From DAOUFU01 sp034429275 (GTDB lineage: Bacteria; Chloroflexota; Anaerolineae; Aggregatilineales; Aggregatilineaceae), in contig DAOUFU010000100.1 in the NCBI GenBank assembly GCA_034429275.1, positions 15,747 to 79,746 on the forward strand: a DNA stretch of 64,000 bases, read 5' to 3'. The first letter of the stretch is position 1. Each line of letters starts with the position of its first letter. Of this stretch, positions 9,135 through 17,765 are shown piece by piece. The notes under the pieces were generated by a model. The model did no database searches, was not told the origin of the DNA, and saw nothing but the letters and a program-made list of their open reading frames with translations. The position numbers were made by a program, and so were the translations under genes.

Positions 9135-10268
9135 TTAGTACCCGGCGAGCGTATTCGCCCCAAAGAAGCACTGAAAGCCGTTGACAATTCCCTGGGCGAT
9201 CAAATCCGGGTTGCCGGTCAGGATGGCCCGGTCGCGGTACATGAAGCCCAATTCGATGATCGCGGTCGGCGTGTCGGCGCTGACCTCGTCGAAGTTGTGA
9301 TAGCCCGACATATCGTAGGTAATCTCGCCGTGGTGAGGCAGCCCCGTAGTCTGCCCATACTGGTTAATCATACAGTCTCGCAAGAATTCATCCGCGCCGC
9401 GCGTGGTCTGCCGCGCCGAAGCTGCCGCCACACTGTACCCGGTCCCCGCCTCGCCATAGTCCTGGCAGTCGTTGGTATGTATCGACAGCAGCGCATCGGC
9501 CAGGTAATTTTCCAACCGGGGATCAAACTCGGCCAGCAGGTCCACCGTGTACCCCGCGCTGCTCAATTTGGCGATCACGCGCTGAGCAACAGCGGTGTTG
9601 ATCTCCAGTTCTTTCAGACCATCGGGGCAGACTGCGCCGGGGTCTTCGACAAACGATGCATCCTGCGGCGGGCCGCTGTGACCGATGATGATGCCGATTC
9701 GCACCTGGTGGATATCGGTGGGCAGCGGCGACGGCTGAATGTTGATCACATGCTGGGTGGCCTGGACCTGGTTCAGCCCGGCACGAAATTCATCGGTGAA
9801 AAATGATGGGCGGGTCCACAGCGAAAAGATGGTGGATACCAGCACGGCGGCCAGGCCCATGACCAGCATGGCACGCAGCGTGCTCAGCCAGACGGAAACG
9901 ACACGCGGAGTCCCGCTGTGCCTGCGCCGCGCCCGCGTTCCCGGCGGTTGGGCGGCCCGTTCAATGGGAGGGCGGCGCGCTCCTGTGCGGGGAACTCCGG
10001 CAGCCGATGACGCCCTGGCATGTGCGCGCAGATCGATGGTTGGCGAGGCTGAGACGGGAGGCGCTGCACGGCGCTGAGATGGCACCGGCGCGCCGGTGGT
10101 GGTGCGGGCGACGATCTGAAAGGTCTCCGTATCCACCGTTCGGACTTCGAACAGGCTGCCATCATCTTCGGCAGAGGGTGAGGAATCGCCGGGCCGGACA
10201 GGGCCGCCGTGAACATGGGGGTCGTCTAGCCCATCGTGTTCATAAAAAGCATTGGGATCGTTCGTCAT
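9135..10268 (-). CDS. N-acetylmuramoyl-L-alanine amidase (Amidase_3) with long cytoplasmic N terminus
   Basis: This 377-residue protein combines an Arg/Pro/Ala-rich, probably disordered N-terminal region (about 1-125), one membrane segment (about 128-150) and an external Amidase_3 domain (about 190-377). The zinc ligands and catalytic Glu can be placed: IIIGHSGP (His), KELEIN (Glu), LSIHTND (His) and IIELGF (Glu). It should cleave the bond between MurNAc and L-Ala in peptidoglycan. It lies upstream of the glutaredoxin-like and M23 genes on the same strand, giving a small envelope cluster. The disordered cytoplasmic tail is unusual for a simple hydrolase and may be a docking or regulatory segment. 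Confidence 0.85.
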   Translation of the reverse strand: MTNDPNAFYEHDGLDDPHVHGGPVRPGDSSPSAEDDGSLFEVRTVDTETFQIVARTTTGAPVPSQRRAAPPVSASPTIDLRAHARASSAAGVPRTGARRPPIERAAQPPGTRARRRHSGTPRVVSVWLSTLRAMLVMGLAAVLVSTIFSLWTRPSFFTDEFRAGLNQVQATQHVINIQPSPLPTDIHQVRIGIIIGHSGPPQDASFVEDPGAVCPDGLKELEINTAVAQRVIAKLSSAGYTVDLLAEFDPRLENYLADALLSIHTNDCQDYGEAGTGYSVAAASARQTTRGADEFLRDCMINQYGQTTGLPHHGEITYDMSGYHNFDEVSADTPTAIIELGFMYRDRAILTGNPDLIAQGIVNGFQCFFGANTLAGY

Positions 10269-10394
10269 GGTGTGCCGTTCTGGTCTTGCGGCAGGGCGAT
10301 GTTCCTGATCTTAACGCACTCGCGCTCAAAGCGAAACAGCGATCTGGGAGCGCAGGTTCAGCCTGGCTGCGAACCGGTGGCCTTCCCAAAATAT

Positions 10395-10418
10395 CGCGCC
10401 AGGACGATGCCTGGCGCG
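10395..10418 (-). terminator. Probable terminator after the serA operon
   Basis: A perfect 9-bp stem (CGCGCCAGG / CCTGGCGCG) with a 6-nt loop lies 42 bp past the serA stop. On the minus strand it is followed by ATATTTT, a short U-rich run. Confidence 0.6.
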
Positions 10419-10459
10419 GTATGGGCGGTTCAAGCTGGGTGACGCGTGGAGGTCATCGG

Positions 10460-11461
10460 TTACTCGTCGCCGAACTCGGCGTTTGGGGGGAGTTTGTCGG
10501 AGACATCGCGGTTGCGCACATTGTCGTAGCGGTTCTTGATCAGCGCACGGTAGACGGCTTCGGCAGCATGCTCGGCAACTGCGTTCTGAGCAGCCATGGT
10601 GCTGGCGCCCAGGTGCGGCGTATAGATCACATTGGGCAGGCCAAGCAGCGGGTTGTCGGGCGTGGGCGGCTCAACATCGTAGACATCAAACGCTGCTCCT
10701 GCCAACTTGCCGCTTTTGAGCGCTTCGGCCACATCCGCCGCCACGACCAGCTTGCCGCGCGCGGTGTTGATCAGGTACGCGCCGGTTTTCATGTGTGCGA
10801 TGGTGTTGGCGTTGATGATACCCTGGGTTTCGGGAGTGATCTGCGCGTGCAGCGAGACAAAATCGGCTTGTTCGAGCAGGTCTTCGAGGCGCGGGACAAG
10901 CTTGAGACCCAGGTGCCGGGCAAGCTTTTCGGGCACAAAAGGATCGTAAGCCACTTCGTTCATGCCAAAGGCGCGCGCACGTTCGGCCAGGGCACGCCCC
11001 ACGCGCCCAAACCCGATGATGCCCAGGGTACGGCCCTGAAGCTGGATACCCATGAATTTCTTGCGCTCCCACAGCCCGGCACGCATGGAAGCATCGGCCT
11101 GGGGAATGGAGCGGGCGAGCGCAAGCATCAGGGCGAAAGCGTGCTCGGCGGTCGAGACGGTGTTGGCATCGGGCGTATTCATCACCACAATGCCGCGCTC
11201 GGTGCATGCCTTGAGGTCAATATTGTCTACGCCCACCCCTGCGCGGACAATGATTCGCAGGTTGTCGGCGTGGGCCAACAGTTCGGCATCAGCTTTGGTG
11301 TCGCTGCGGACCAGCATGGCATGGGCTTCGGGCAGTTTGGCAATGGTTTCCTCGCGCGACATCTTGCCAGGCGCGTAGATTTCAAACTCCGGGTGCTGTC
11401 GCAGCAGGTCTAGCCCAACCGTGTCGAGCGAATCGGGGACGAGAATCAGGAACTGAGCCAT
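10460..11461 (-). CDS. serA: D-3-phosphoglycerate dehydrogenase-type 2-hydroxyacid dehydrogenase, short form
   Basis: This 333-residue NAD-dependent dehydrogenase should oxidise 3-phosphoglycerate to 3-phosphohydroxypyruvate, the first step of serine synthesis. The Rossmann motif GFGRVG occupies 150-155. The catalytic Arg is in NTARGK, the Glu in DVEPP and the His in TPHLGAS. The protein ends shortly after the substrate domain, so it has neither the ACT nor the ASB regulatory domain and is probably not inhibited by serine. Three base pairs separate it from the upstream aminotransferase gene, and its Shine-Dalgarno sequence (GGAGGGG) overlaps that gene's end. This pairing supports the phosphoglycerate role over other hydroxyacids. 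Confidence 0.85.
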   Translation of the reverse strand: MAQFLILVPDSLDTVGLDLLRQHPEFEIYAPGKMSREETIAKLPEAHAMLVRSDTKADAELLAHADNLRIIVRAGVGVDNIDLKACTERGIVVMNTPDANTVSTAEHAFALMLALARSIPQADASMRAGLWERKKFMGIQLQGRTLGIIGFGRVGRALAERARAFGMNEVAYDPFVPEKLARHLGLKLVPRLEDLLEQADFVSLHAQITPETQGIINANTIAHMKTGAYLINTARGKLVVAADVAEALKSGKLAGAAFDVYDVEPPTPDNPLLGLPNVIYTPHLGASTMAAQNAVAEHAAEAVYRALIKNRYDNVRNRDVSDKLPPNAEFGDE

Positions 11462-11464
11462 CGG

Positions 11465-12562
11465 TTACCCCTCCTGAGCCAGGAATTCGTTCATGGCGGC
11501 GAAGAGTTCTTCGAGGTCGGCGGGCATCGTGTCGCCCATGTGCGCGATGCGGAGAGTCTGGCCCTTGAGCTTGCCGTAGCCATTGGAGATGTTCATGTGG
11601 CGGGTGGCCAGGAAGCTGTTCAGGGCGGCGATGTCGATGTTGCGCGTGTTGCTGATGGTTGACACCGTCGGCGAGTGATAGCCTTCCTCGGAGAACATCT
11701 CGAAACCGGCTTCCCTGGCCCAGGCGCGGGTCATGTTGGCCATGACCTCGTGACGGGCAAAACGTGCTTCCAACCCTTCGGCCAGGATGTCGTCAAGCTG
11801 CTTGTCGGCGGCGAACATCAATGAGACCGGCGGCGTGGCAGGCGTGTTGTTCTTCTGGTGGTGTTTGTCGATCTCGATGACGTCGAAGTAGTAGCCGCGA
11901 TTGGTGACACTCTTGGCGCGCTCCAGGACGGCAGGCGAGACGGCTCCAAAAGCCATTCCGGGCGGCAGAGCGAACGCTTTCTGCGTACTGGTCAGGCACA
12001 CGTCGATGCCCCAGGCGTCGGTATCGACCTTTGCCCCAGCATAGATGCTGACCACGTCCACGAAGAACAGGGTATCCGGGTAATCCTTCAGAATCTCGGC
12101 GTATTCCGACACCGGGTTGGTGACGCCGGTGCTGGTTTCGTTCATCACGCAAGCGACCGCGTCGTAATGCTGACGTTTGAGTGCATCGGCCAGTTGTTCG
12201 GGCTTGACGGCCTTACCCCAGTCAACCGCGATCACGTCGGTGTCTTTGCCGTTGAGCTGGCTGACTTCTGCCCACCGCTCACTGAATGCGCCGCAGGTCA
12301 GATGCAGGATTTTGTGCCCATCGCGGACACCGCAGCGCGAGGCTGATTCCCAAATACCTGTGCCGGACGAGGTGTAAATGTAGACCGGGTTTTGGGTGTA
12401 GAAGGTTTGCTGGAGCTTGGGCTGAATTCGCGCGTACAGCGCCGCGAATGCCTTCGAGCGATGGCCGATCATCCATTCGGTTTGAGCCTCCAGGATCTCG
12501 CGCCTCACCTCTACCGGTCCGGGAATAAATAGGCGGATGTGCTCGTCTTGTTTCGGAGACAT
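11465..12562 (-). CDS. Class V aminotransferase, probably the phosphoserine/serine-forming partner of SerA
   Basis: This 365-residue PLP enzyme belongs to the alanine-glyoxylate/serine-pyruvate aminotransferase branch. Visible motifs are the N-terminal FIPGPVEV, the glycine-rich YTSSGTG phosphate-binding loop, DVVS (Asp for the pyridine nitrogen) and STQKAFALPPG, which holds the Schiff-base Lys. The ATG at 12562 is preceded by a strong AGGAGGG site and is preferred over an upstream in-frame start. Its tight linkage to serA suggests that it makes phosphoserine (or serine) from the hydroxypyruvate product, replacing canonical SerC. This role is inferred from context; related enzymes also use glyoxylate or purine-derived donors. 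Confidence 0.82.
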   Translation of the reverse strand: MSPKQDEHIRLFIPGPVEVRREILEAQTEWMIGHRSKAFAALYARIQPKLQQTFYTQNPVYIYTSSGTGIWESASRCGVRDGHKILHLTCGAFSERWAEVSQLNGKDTDVIAVDWGKAVKPEQLADALKRQHYDAVACVMNETSTGVTNPVSEYAEILKDYPDTLFFVDVVSIYAGAKVDTDAWGIDVCLTSTQKAFALPPGMAFGAVSPAVLERAKSVTNRGYYFDVIEIDKHHQKNNTPATPPVSLMFAADKQLDDILAEGLEARFARHEVMANMTRAWAREAGFEMFSEEGYHSPTVSTISNTRNIDIAALNSFLATRHMNISNGYGKLKGQTLRIAHMGDTMPADLEELFAAMNEFLAQEG

Positions 12563-12605
12563 GCAAGAACCCTCCTTGAATTGGGAATAGCCCACAATGA
12601 CAATG

Positions 12606-12624
12606 AACGGGCGTGATGCCCGTT
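12606..12624 (-). terminator. Hairpin after the isomerase gene
   Basis: A 7-bp perfect stem (AACGGGC / GCCCGTT) with loop ATCAC on the minus strand lies between the isomerase stop and the aminotransferase start. There is no clear U run, so it is a weak terminator or an mRNA-processing hairpin. Confidence 0.35.
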
Positions 12625-12646
12625 GTGTAGTCTTGCAGATAATTAC

Positions 12647-13726
12647 TTAACTGTGAGCGGCAAGCTGTTCTTTCAGCTCAATAATGGGCGCGATCTCCGT
12701 CGGATCGGCCCCATAGGCGATGGCGGCATAGTAGCTCAGGTAGTCGCCATACTGGATGGCATGCATCATCTGAGCCAGCGCGCTGGTCCCCTGCGGCTTG
12801 AAGGTATCGGTCATGATGCCATTTTGCAGGCACATCTTCAGGGTTAGCTCGTGGCGCAGCAGCACGCGCGGATGATCCAGTGTGGGCGACATGATGAACA
12901 CCGCCGTCATCTTGATCATTTGCTCCGCCGGAAAGCCAATGCCAACAACGGCGTTATGGTTAGCTTCGGGCATGGGTTCCCACTGCGCCCAGACTTTCGC
13001 GTTTTCGTTGAGCTGGCCCTTCCAGCGCTGGGCGATGGGGGCAAAGAACCCACCGCCCCAGAAGACCGGGATTCGCCCGATGAGCTGGCCTGCGCCCCGC
13101 TTGGCCGGGTTGGTGGCGAGCGGACTCTCCGCTCCATAGAGGGCGCGTTGAGCTGTGAGCAACGCTACCCCTTCGGCCAGGTCGCTTTCCAGCGATGGGG
13201 CCAGGCCCAGCCGGTGAACCAGGCCGATCAACAGGCCAAAGCTCCATCCGAGGGCAGCACGCGGTTGGCTCTTATAATCGAACAGCCAGAGCGGATGCCC
13301 ATGCTGTCGGGCGTAATCGGCCAGTTGGCCGCCAGTGGTGATGGCCAGCAGCCTTACCCCCCGCGTTTCCGCTTCGTGGACGGCGGCAATCGTTTCTTCG
13401 GTGTTGCCGGAAAAGCTGCTGGCAATCACCAGTGTATCGGGTCCGGCGACGAACGCGGGCAGGTCGTAGCCCCGGATCACGATAAACGGCACCGCAGACG
13501 AGCGACTGATCAGGGCGGCGGTCAGGTCGCCGCCGATAGCGGAGCCACCCATGCCACACAGCACGATCAGGCGCGGTTGACGGTGGGATTCGGGCAAGGG
13601 CAGAGTCTGGGCATGGTGCCAGGCGTTTTGGAACTGCGTGGGCAGCGCGTCGATGTGACCGAGCATGTTATCCCGGTCAATTTCAAGCATTCGGCTGCGA
13701 TCATCGAGATTCAGGTCGTTGCTCAT
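12647..13726 (-). CDS. Bifunctional phosphoglucose/phosphomannose isomerase (SIS domain)
   Basis: This 359-residue protein has two SIS domains and resembles the archaeal and Chloroflexota PGI/PMI family. That family interconverts glucose-6-P, mannose-6-P and fructose-6-P in the cytoplasm. The first SIS domain shows LCGMGGSAIGGD and SSFSGNTEET (sugar-phosphate loop). A C-terminal EANHNAVVG stretch carries the Glu and His expected in the active site. The ATG at 13726 has GAGGG eight bases upstream; an in-frame TTG 12 bp earlier is less likely. It lies upstream of the serine genes but separated by a hairpin. It could serve both glycolysis and mannose use, and so would link to the beta-mannosidase further right. 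Confidence 0.85.
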   Translation of the reverse strand: MSNDLNLDDRSRMLEIDRDNMLGHIDALPTQFQNAWHHAQTLPLPESHRQPRLIVLCGMGGSAIGGDLTAALISRSSAVPFIVIRGYDLPAFVAGPDTLVIASSFSGNTEETIAAVHEAETRGVRLLAITTGGQLADYARQHGHPLWLFDYKSQPRAALGWSFGLLIGLVHRLGLAPSLESDLAEGVALLTAQRALYGAESPLATNPAKRGAGQLIGRIPVFWGGGFFAPIAQRWKGQLNENAKVWAQWEPMPEANHNAVVGIGFPAEQMIKMTAVFIMSPTLDHPRVLLRHELTLKMCLQNGIMTDTFKPQGTSALAQMMHAIQYGDYLSYYAAIAYGADPTEIAPIIELKEQLAAHS

Positions 13727-13886
13727 GGCATCCCTCAACGGCAGATTGTGATAGATTTCTCAACCTGCACCTTCCATTTTAACGTAGGCTGATATGCAGG
13801 GTTCGGTCAATCGATACTAATCGTAGCGCATTCCGATCATTTCAGACAGGGTGTAAGGTCAAGATTATTGGGCAGATTGCCGGAGG

Positions 13887-14441
13887 TTACGCGGTATACC
13901 AGAGACTCAGAAGAAAAATCACCAGAATCAGCAGCCCTGCGCTGAACTCGGTGAATGCGCTCAACAGATAGACGTTTAGTGCATTTTGACCAGCCCGGAT
14001 CGCCGGGTCTAATTCCCGGTGGCGCAGCATCTCGAAGGCGAGGGCACCGAGCACCATGCCGATCACCGTGCCACAGATCGGAATAGGGATCAGGAAAGTG
14101 GCCAGAAAACCGCCGGTAATGCTCCCCAATGAGGCCAGGCACGATCCTCCGCGCATCTTCAGGCCGATCACCTGCATCCAGAAATCGGCAGTCGAGCCGA
14201 CAACCATGATCGCCGTCATAGCGAACACGGCCAGAAAGGTCACGCGTTCCAGGCCGGTGAAGGCGGCATAGGCGCAGCCCAGGCCCCAGACTACGACCGG
14301 TCCAGGGATGAACGGCACAAACGCCAGCAGTGTGCTCAGCGACATGGCCACGATCACCAGAATAAGGATGGTTGATTCTGCCAATCCCACAGTGCACTGC
14401 ACTCCAACCGGGCGGCCTGGTTCCACATATCGCCCCAGCAT
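13887..14441 (-). CDS. DUF456-family membrane protein
   Basis: This protein of up to 184 residues is almost wholly hydrophobic, with four or five membrane segments. It has the DUF456 pattern: an early PFIPGP motif, then two glycine-rich helices (GSITGGF and PIPICGTVIGMVLGALAFE). The function of the family is not known. The first 12 residues are not hydrophobic, and a GTG near residue 13 may be the true start. It is followed downstream by the isomerase gene after about 160 bp in which I see no further gene. Confidence 0.7.
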   Translation of the reverse strand: MLGRYVEPGRPVGVQCTVGLAESTILILVIVAMSLSTLLAFVPFIPGPVVVWGLGCAYAAFTGLERVTFLAVFAMTAIMVVGSTADFWMQVIGLKMRGGSCLASLGSITGGFLATFLIPIPICGTVIGMVLGALAFEMLRHRELDPAIRAGQNALNVYLLSAFTEFSAGLLILVIFLLSLWYTA

Positions 14442-14490
14442 AGCCCATGTTTGCCGAAACGCCCACCTTTCAGGCGCGGGAAATGCGTGA

Positions 14491-15231
14491 TTAGCTCAGC
14501 AGGTAATCGGCGAGGTGGCATACCAGCGCGGCATAACGCTCGTCGCGGGTCGTGCTTTGGGTATCTAGTTGATGGAATTCGCGGGCGAGGGCGGGTTGCT
14601 CGTGCGCGAGCAGCTTGAGATCGGTGTGGATAAGGCGGCGGAACAGGTCGAGGGTGTTTAGCGTGCTGAGATGGCGGCCCAGATGATCTCCCCGCGTGCT
14701 GGCGACACTCAATTCGACTGCCACGCGGCATTCGCGCCGGGGGAAAAACGCGATCGGGACCATACAGCTCATCTCCCAACTGCCGAAGTTGCGGGCAGGC
14801 GAGATGAGCGGCGTGCGGTGTTCGAAAAACGGCGGCTGGTGCGGCTCGCCGATCCGGCAGACCTGGATCACCGACTCGGCGCGACCATTAATCACATCGA
14901 GCATATTGTAGAGGCGCAAGAAGCCACGTTCGGGCAGACTGGTGCCGATGTCGTACAGGTGCGCGCCCATGACGGCATGGTTGGGGCGGATGGTGTGACG
15001 GGTGGCGTTGACAAACTGCTGGAGCCGGTTGCCGCACTGGGGGCAGGCCAGGGTGTTATAGGCAGCATTGGTCAGCGAGGCGGTGAATTCGGTCCCGCAG
15101 ATCGCGCAGAGCAGCTCGGTCTCGACTTCTCCTCGCCAGGGCAGGCCGCCAGGAGCATAGACGGAAAACAACCGGTTGGCGGTCATCCTTTGGTCCCACG
15201 TGATAGTGATGCGCACAGGTGGCTGATTCAC
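14491..15231 (-). CDS. Zinc-ribbon protein of unknown function
   Basis: This 246-residue soluble protein has an N-terminal zinc ribbon with two CxxC knuckles (CAIC near 42-45 and CPQC near 63-66). A mixed alpha/beta region without recognised motifs follows. The ribbon plus beta-strand layout is reminiscent of CpXC-type proteins, but I cannot place it firmly. The start is a GTG at 15231 without a clear ribosome-binding site; an ATG at 15186 is an alternative. It is divergent from lexA, so the 186-bp spacer holding the SOS box could also serve this gene, although the promoter seen there points towards lexA. Confidence 0.6.
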   Translation of the reverse strand: MNQPPVRITITWDQRMTANRLFSVYAPGGLPWRGEVETELLCAICGTEFTASLTNAAYNTLACPQCGNRLQQFVNATRHTIRPNHAVMGAHLYDIGTSLPERGFLRLYNMLDVINGRAESVIQVCRIGEPHQPPFFEHRTPLISPARNFGSWEMSCMVPIAFFPRRECRVAVELSVASTRGDHLGRHLSTLNTLDLFRRLIHTDLKLLAHEQPALAREFHQLDTQSTTRDERYAALVCHLADYLLS

Positions 15232-15341
15232 AGCGAATTGTACTCTGAATTGTGTACAGACAAAACTCCGGTGCGTATTGCTCTCCGATCTGGACGTACA
15301 GGGTTATCGCAGGCGAGTTAACCGCCTATTAACACGATTAC

Positions 15342-15371
15342 TTGACACCGAACATGAGTTCGCTTTATAAT
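15342..15371 (+). promoter_or_regulatory. Consensus promoter of lexA
   Basis: The -35 box TTGACA (15342-15347) and the -10 box TATAAT (15366-15371) are both perfect consensus and are 18 bp apart, 46 bp upstream of the lexA ATG. Confidence 0.9.
15349..15362 (+). promoter_or_regulatory. SOS box (LexA operator) inside the lexA promoter
   Basis: The sequence CGAACATGAGTTCG is a perfect CGAAC-N4-GTTCG palindrome, the operator type of Gram-positive LexA. It fills most of the spacer between the -35 and -10 boxes, so bound LexA would block RNA polymerase. This indicates autorepression. Confidence 0.9.
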
Positions 15372-15417
15372 TTCTTTAACATTTAGAACTACTGTGCGAA
15401 TGCACCGGAGCAGGCGT

Positions 15418-16101
15418 ATGGCGAGAAAGAACGAACTTTCTACCCGCCAGAAGAATATTCTGGCCTTCATCCAGCAGTTCCTTGCCACAGAGGGCTTCCC
15501 GCCCACGATCCGCGAAATCGGCGAGGCAGTAGGCATTGCCTCTACCTCGGTGGTGAACTACAACCTCAACAAACTCGAAGACCTCGGTTATATTGAGCGG
15601 GCGCGCGAAGTCTCGCGCGGGCTGCGGCTGTTGAACCCCGACGAATCCGCGCAGGTCCCGGTCACTTTCGCCGATCCAGGCAGCCTGGTGCACGTGCCGC
15701 TGGTGGGGAAGATCGCCGCCAGCATGCCCGTGCCGATCCCTGGCGAAGACTTCGGTTACTACTATGACACCGACGATCTGATCGAGGTGCCGCAGGCCAT
15801 GATCGGCACATACAAGCCGGACGAACTGTTCGCGCTGCGTGTGACCGGCGACTCGATGATTGACGCCATGGTCGCCGACGGCGATATTGTTGTGCTCAAG
15901 CGGCAGAATGTCGCCCAAAATGGCGATATGGTCGCCGTGTGGCTCACCCCGCGCGGCGAGACCACGCTTAAGCACTATTTTCTGGAAGGCAAACAAGTCC
16001 GGCTGCAGCCCGCCAACCCGACGATGGCCCCCATCTACGTCTCTGCCGACGAGGTGAACATCCAGGGCCGGGTGCTCGCCATTCTGCGCACGCTGCACTA
16101 G
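15418..16101 (+). CDS. lexA: LexA SOS-response repressor
   Basis: This is a 227-residue LexA, slightly longer than the usual 200-210. Residues 1-70 form the winged helix domain (TIREIGEAVGIAS...VVNYNLNKLE), and 90-227 form the S24 self-cleaving domain. The catalytic dyad is Ser146 (VTGDSM) and Lys185 (TTLKHY). The cleavage region reads GKIAASMP at 97-104, so the scissile bond would be Ala101-Ser102 where most LexA proteins have Ala-Gly. The ATG at 15418 follows GGAG at good spacing; ATGs further upstream give a short Arg/His-rich extension and are rejected. It is monocistronic between a strong promoter and a GC-rich hairpin, and it should repress itself and other SOS genes until RecA* triggers cleavage. 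Confidence 0.95.
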   Translation: MARKNELSTRQKNILAFIQQFLATEGFPPTIREIGEAVGIASTSVVNYNLNKLEDLGYIERAREVSRGLRLLNPDESAQVPVTFADPGSLVHVPLVGKIAASMPVPIPGEDFGYYYDTDDLIEVPQAMIGTYKPDELFALRVTGDSMIDAMVADGDIVVLKRQNVAQNGDMVAVWLTPRGETTLKHYFLEGKQVRLQPANPTMAPIYVSADEVNIQGRVLAILRTLH

Positions 16102-16240
16102 CGCCGCGAGGAGTTTTCTACGCCGGGTTACAGGTTAGTCGGGCGCTGGTGCTGTGCTTTCTGATCGCCTGATTCCCGCACCCCTCAGGATTTTGGCTGT
16201 GGGGGAAGAGCTTTGGATTCCTGCCTGCTCTCCGATCATG

Positions 16241-16258
16241 ACGCGCCGCCCGGCGCGT
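16241..16258 (+). terminator. Possible terminator downstream of lexA
   Basis: A perfect 7-bp stem (ACGCGCC / GGCGCGT) with a 4-nt loop is followed by a T/G-rich run. It lies about 140 bp past lexA and 80 bp before the peroxiredoxin start. Confidence 0.4.
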
Positions 16259-16339
16259 TGTGTGTTTCTGGGTCGGCGGCGCATCCCCTCTTGTGCTAAA
16301 ACCTGGGCACGTGACTCTTCAGGAAGAAAGGGGCAAACG

Positions 16340-16798
16340 ATGCCTGCTATTGGAGACCAGGCGCCAGATTTTGCGCTCAAAAACCAGGATGGCAAGATAG
16401 TCCGACTCAGCGATTTTCGCGGGCGAAAGGTGGTCTTGTTTGCATACCCCAAGGCCGGGACCAGCGGCTGCACGACTCAGGCGTGCGGCTTGCGCGATCA
16501 ATTCCCGCGTATCGAGAGTGCCAACGCGGTGGTGTTGGGTTTGAGTCCTGATGCACCGGATGATCTGCGGAAGTGGAAAGACCAGGAACGCCTGCCCTAT
16601 GACCTGCTCTCCGACCCCGATCACGCCGTGCTGGAAGCCTGGGGCGCGTGGGGCGAAAAATCCATGTACGGTAAGTCGTATATGGGCGTGATCCGCTCGC
16701 ACTGGATCATCGACGAAGAAGGACGGATCGCAGATGCCCGGATCAAGGTCAGCCCGACCGAGAGTGTCGAGCTGGTGACGCAGTTCCTGGCCGGTTAG
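16340..16798 (+). CDS. bcp: Thioredoxin-dependent peroxiredoxin, PrxQ/Bcp type
   Basis: This 152-residue thiol peroxidase should reduce hydrogen peroxide and organic peroxides in the cytoplasm, using thioredoxin as electron donor. The peroxidatic Cys44 lies in TSGCTTQAC, with Cys49 five residues later in the usual PrxQ resolving position. The Pro of the common TPGC motif is Ser here. The N-terminal GDQAPDF start and the C-terminal SHWIIDEEGRI strand fit the family. The ATG at 16340 is preceded by AAGGGG; the longer frame upstream has no protein-like character. It is convergent with the rhomboid gene. Confidence 0.9.
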   Translation: MPAIGDQAPDFALKNQDGKIVRLSDFRGRKVVLFAYPKAGTSGCTTQACGLRDQFPRIESANAVVLGLSPDAPDDLRKWKDQERLPYDLLSDPDHAVLEAWGAWGEKSMYGKSYMGVIRSHWIIDEEGRIADARIKVSPTESVELVTQFLAG

Positions 16799-16866
16799 GA
16801 CGATCTCTTCAGGACATTCAACGCATCGCCGGAGCACCCGGCTCAAACGGGCGCTTCGGCGCTTTA

Positions 16867-17655
16867 TTATCCCATGATGGCAAATGCAGTCAGCACCAGC
16901 AAGCCGCCCGCATACAGCGCTGCGAACAATCCCCAATGCTCCACCGGGTTGTTGTCCACCAGGATCAGGCCGCTTTCGACACTTGCATCCGGCTCGATCT
17001 TGTAAGCCGGGCTGATGAACCAGGCCAGCACCACTCCGCCGACCAGCCCGCCGATGTGACCGGCGTTGTCGATGCCGAATTTACCCATGCCAGCAGCCGA
17101 GACGAACCCCTGAATCATGATGAGCACCATCAAAATGATCATCTGGCTGAGATGCTGACGGCCCGCCCGACCATGCAGGTCGCGGTGCAGGTAAAAATAG
17201 ACCATATCAGCCCCGAAGACAGCAAAGATCGCGCCGGAGGCTCCCACCGAGAGCGCATCGGTGAAGACCAGGCTGGCCAGCGACCCGGTCAGCCCGCCTA
17301 GCAGATAAATCAATGCAAAACGCGCTGTGCCATACAGCCCTTCGACATCGCGGCCCAGCATCAGCAGCGCCCACCCGTTGAAGAAGATGTGCATCAGGTC
17401 CAGGTGGAGGAACATCGCCGTGAACAGACGATAGTACTCCCCCTCACGGATCAAGGCATTGATCTTGCCCCAATCGTACAAGAACTGGGTCTGGCGCAGT
17501 TCGGGCAGCGAGGAATAGTAGGCAAAGATCAAGACATTGACGGCGAGCAGCGCGTAGGTCAGCACCGGGCGAACCATGGGCAGCCGCATCATCAGGTGCT
17601 GAGGCACGGGGTCGCTCATAGGATCGCTGGGGGGCGGGGAAGGTTCACGGTTCAT
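16867..17655 (-). CDS. Rhomboid-family intramembrane serine protease
   Basis: This 262-residue polytopic protein has six core membrane segments plus an extra C-terminal hydrophobic segment (about 235-260). The first loop has the HIFFNGW (HxxxN) signature. The catalytic Ser is in GASGAIFAVFG and the catalytic His in NAGHIGGLVGG. It should cut transmembrane substrates in the cytoplasmic membrane; its substrates are unknown. The Pro-rich N terminus (about 25 residues) is cytoplasmic, and an ATG at residue 13 is an alternative start. It is divergent from the FmdB-like gene. Confidence 0.92.
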   Translation of the reverse strand: MNREPSPPPSDPMSDPVPQHLMMRLPMVRPVLTYALLAVNVLIFAYYSSLPELRQTQFLYDWGKINALIREGEYYRLFTAMFLHLDLMHIFFNGWALLMLGRDVEGLYGTARFALIYLLGGLTGSLASLVFTDALSVGASGAIFAVFGADMVYFYLHRDLHGRAGRQHLSQMIILMVLIMIQGFVSAAGMGKFGIDNAGHIGGLVGGVVLAWFISPAYKIEPDASVESGLILVDNNPVEHWGLFAALYAGGLLVLTAFAIMG

Positions 17656-17765
17656 GGAGCGCTCGATTCTGGCAGTGGGGATGGGCAGTATCCAAATATG
17701 CGCAGATTGTAGCTAAAAATCGCCCTGTTTTGCCTATGAAGACCATTAGAAAACCGGCAGAGCGC

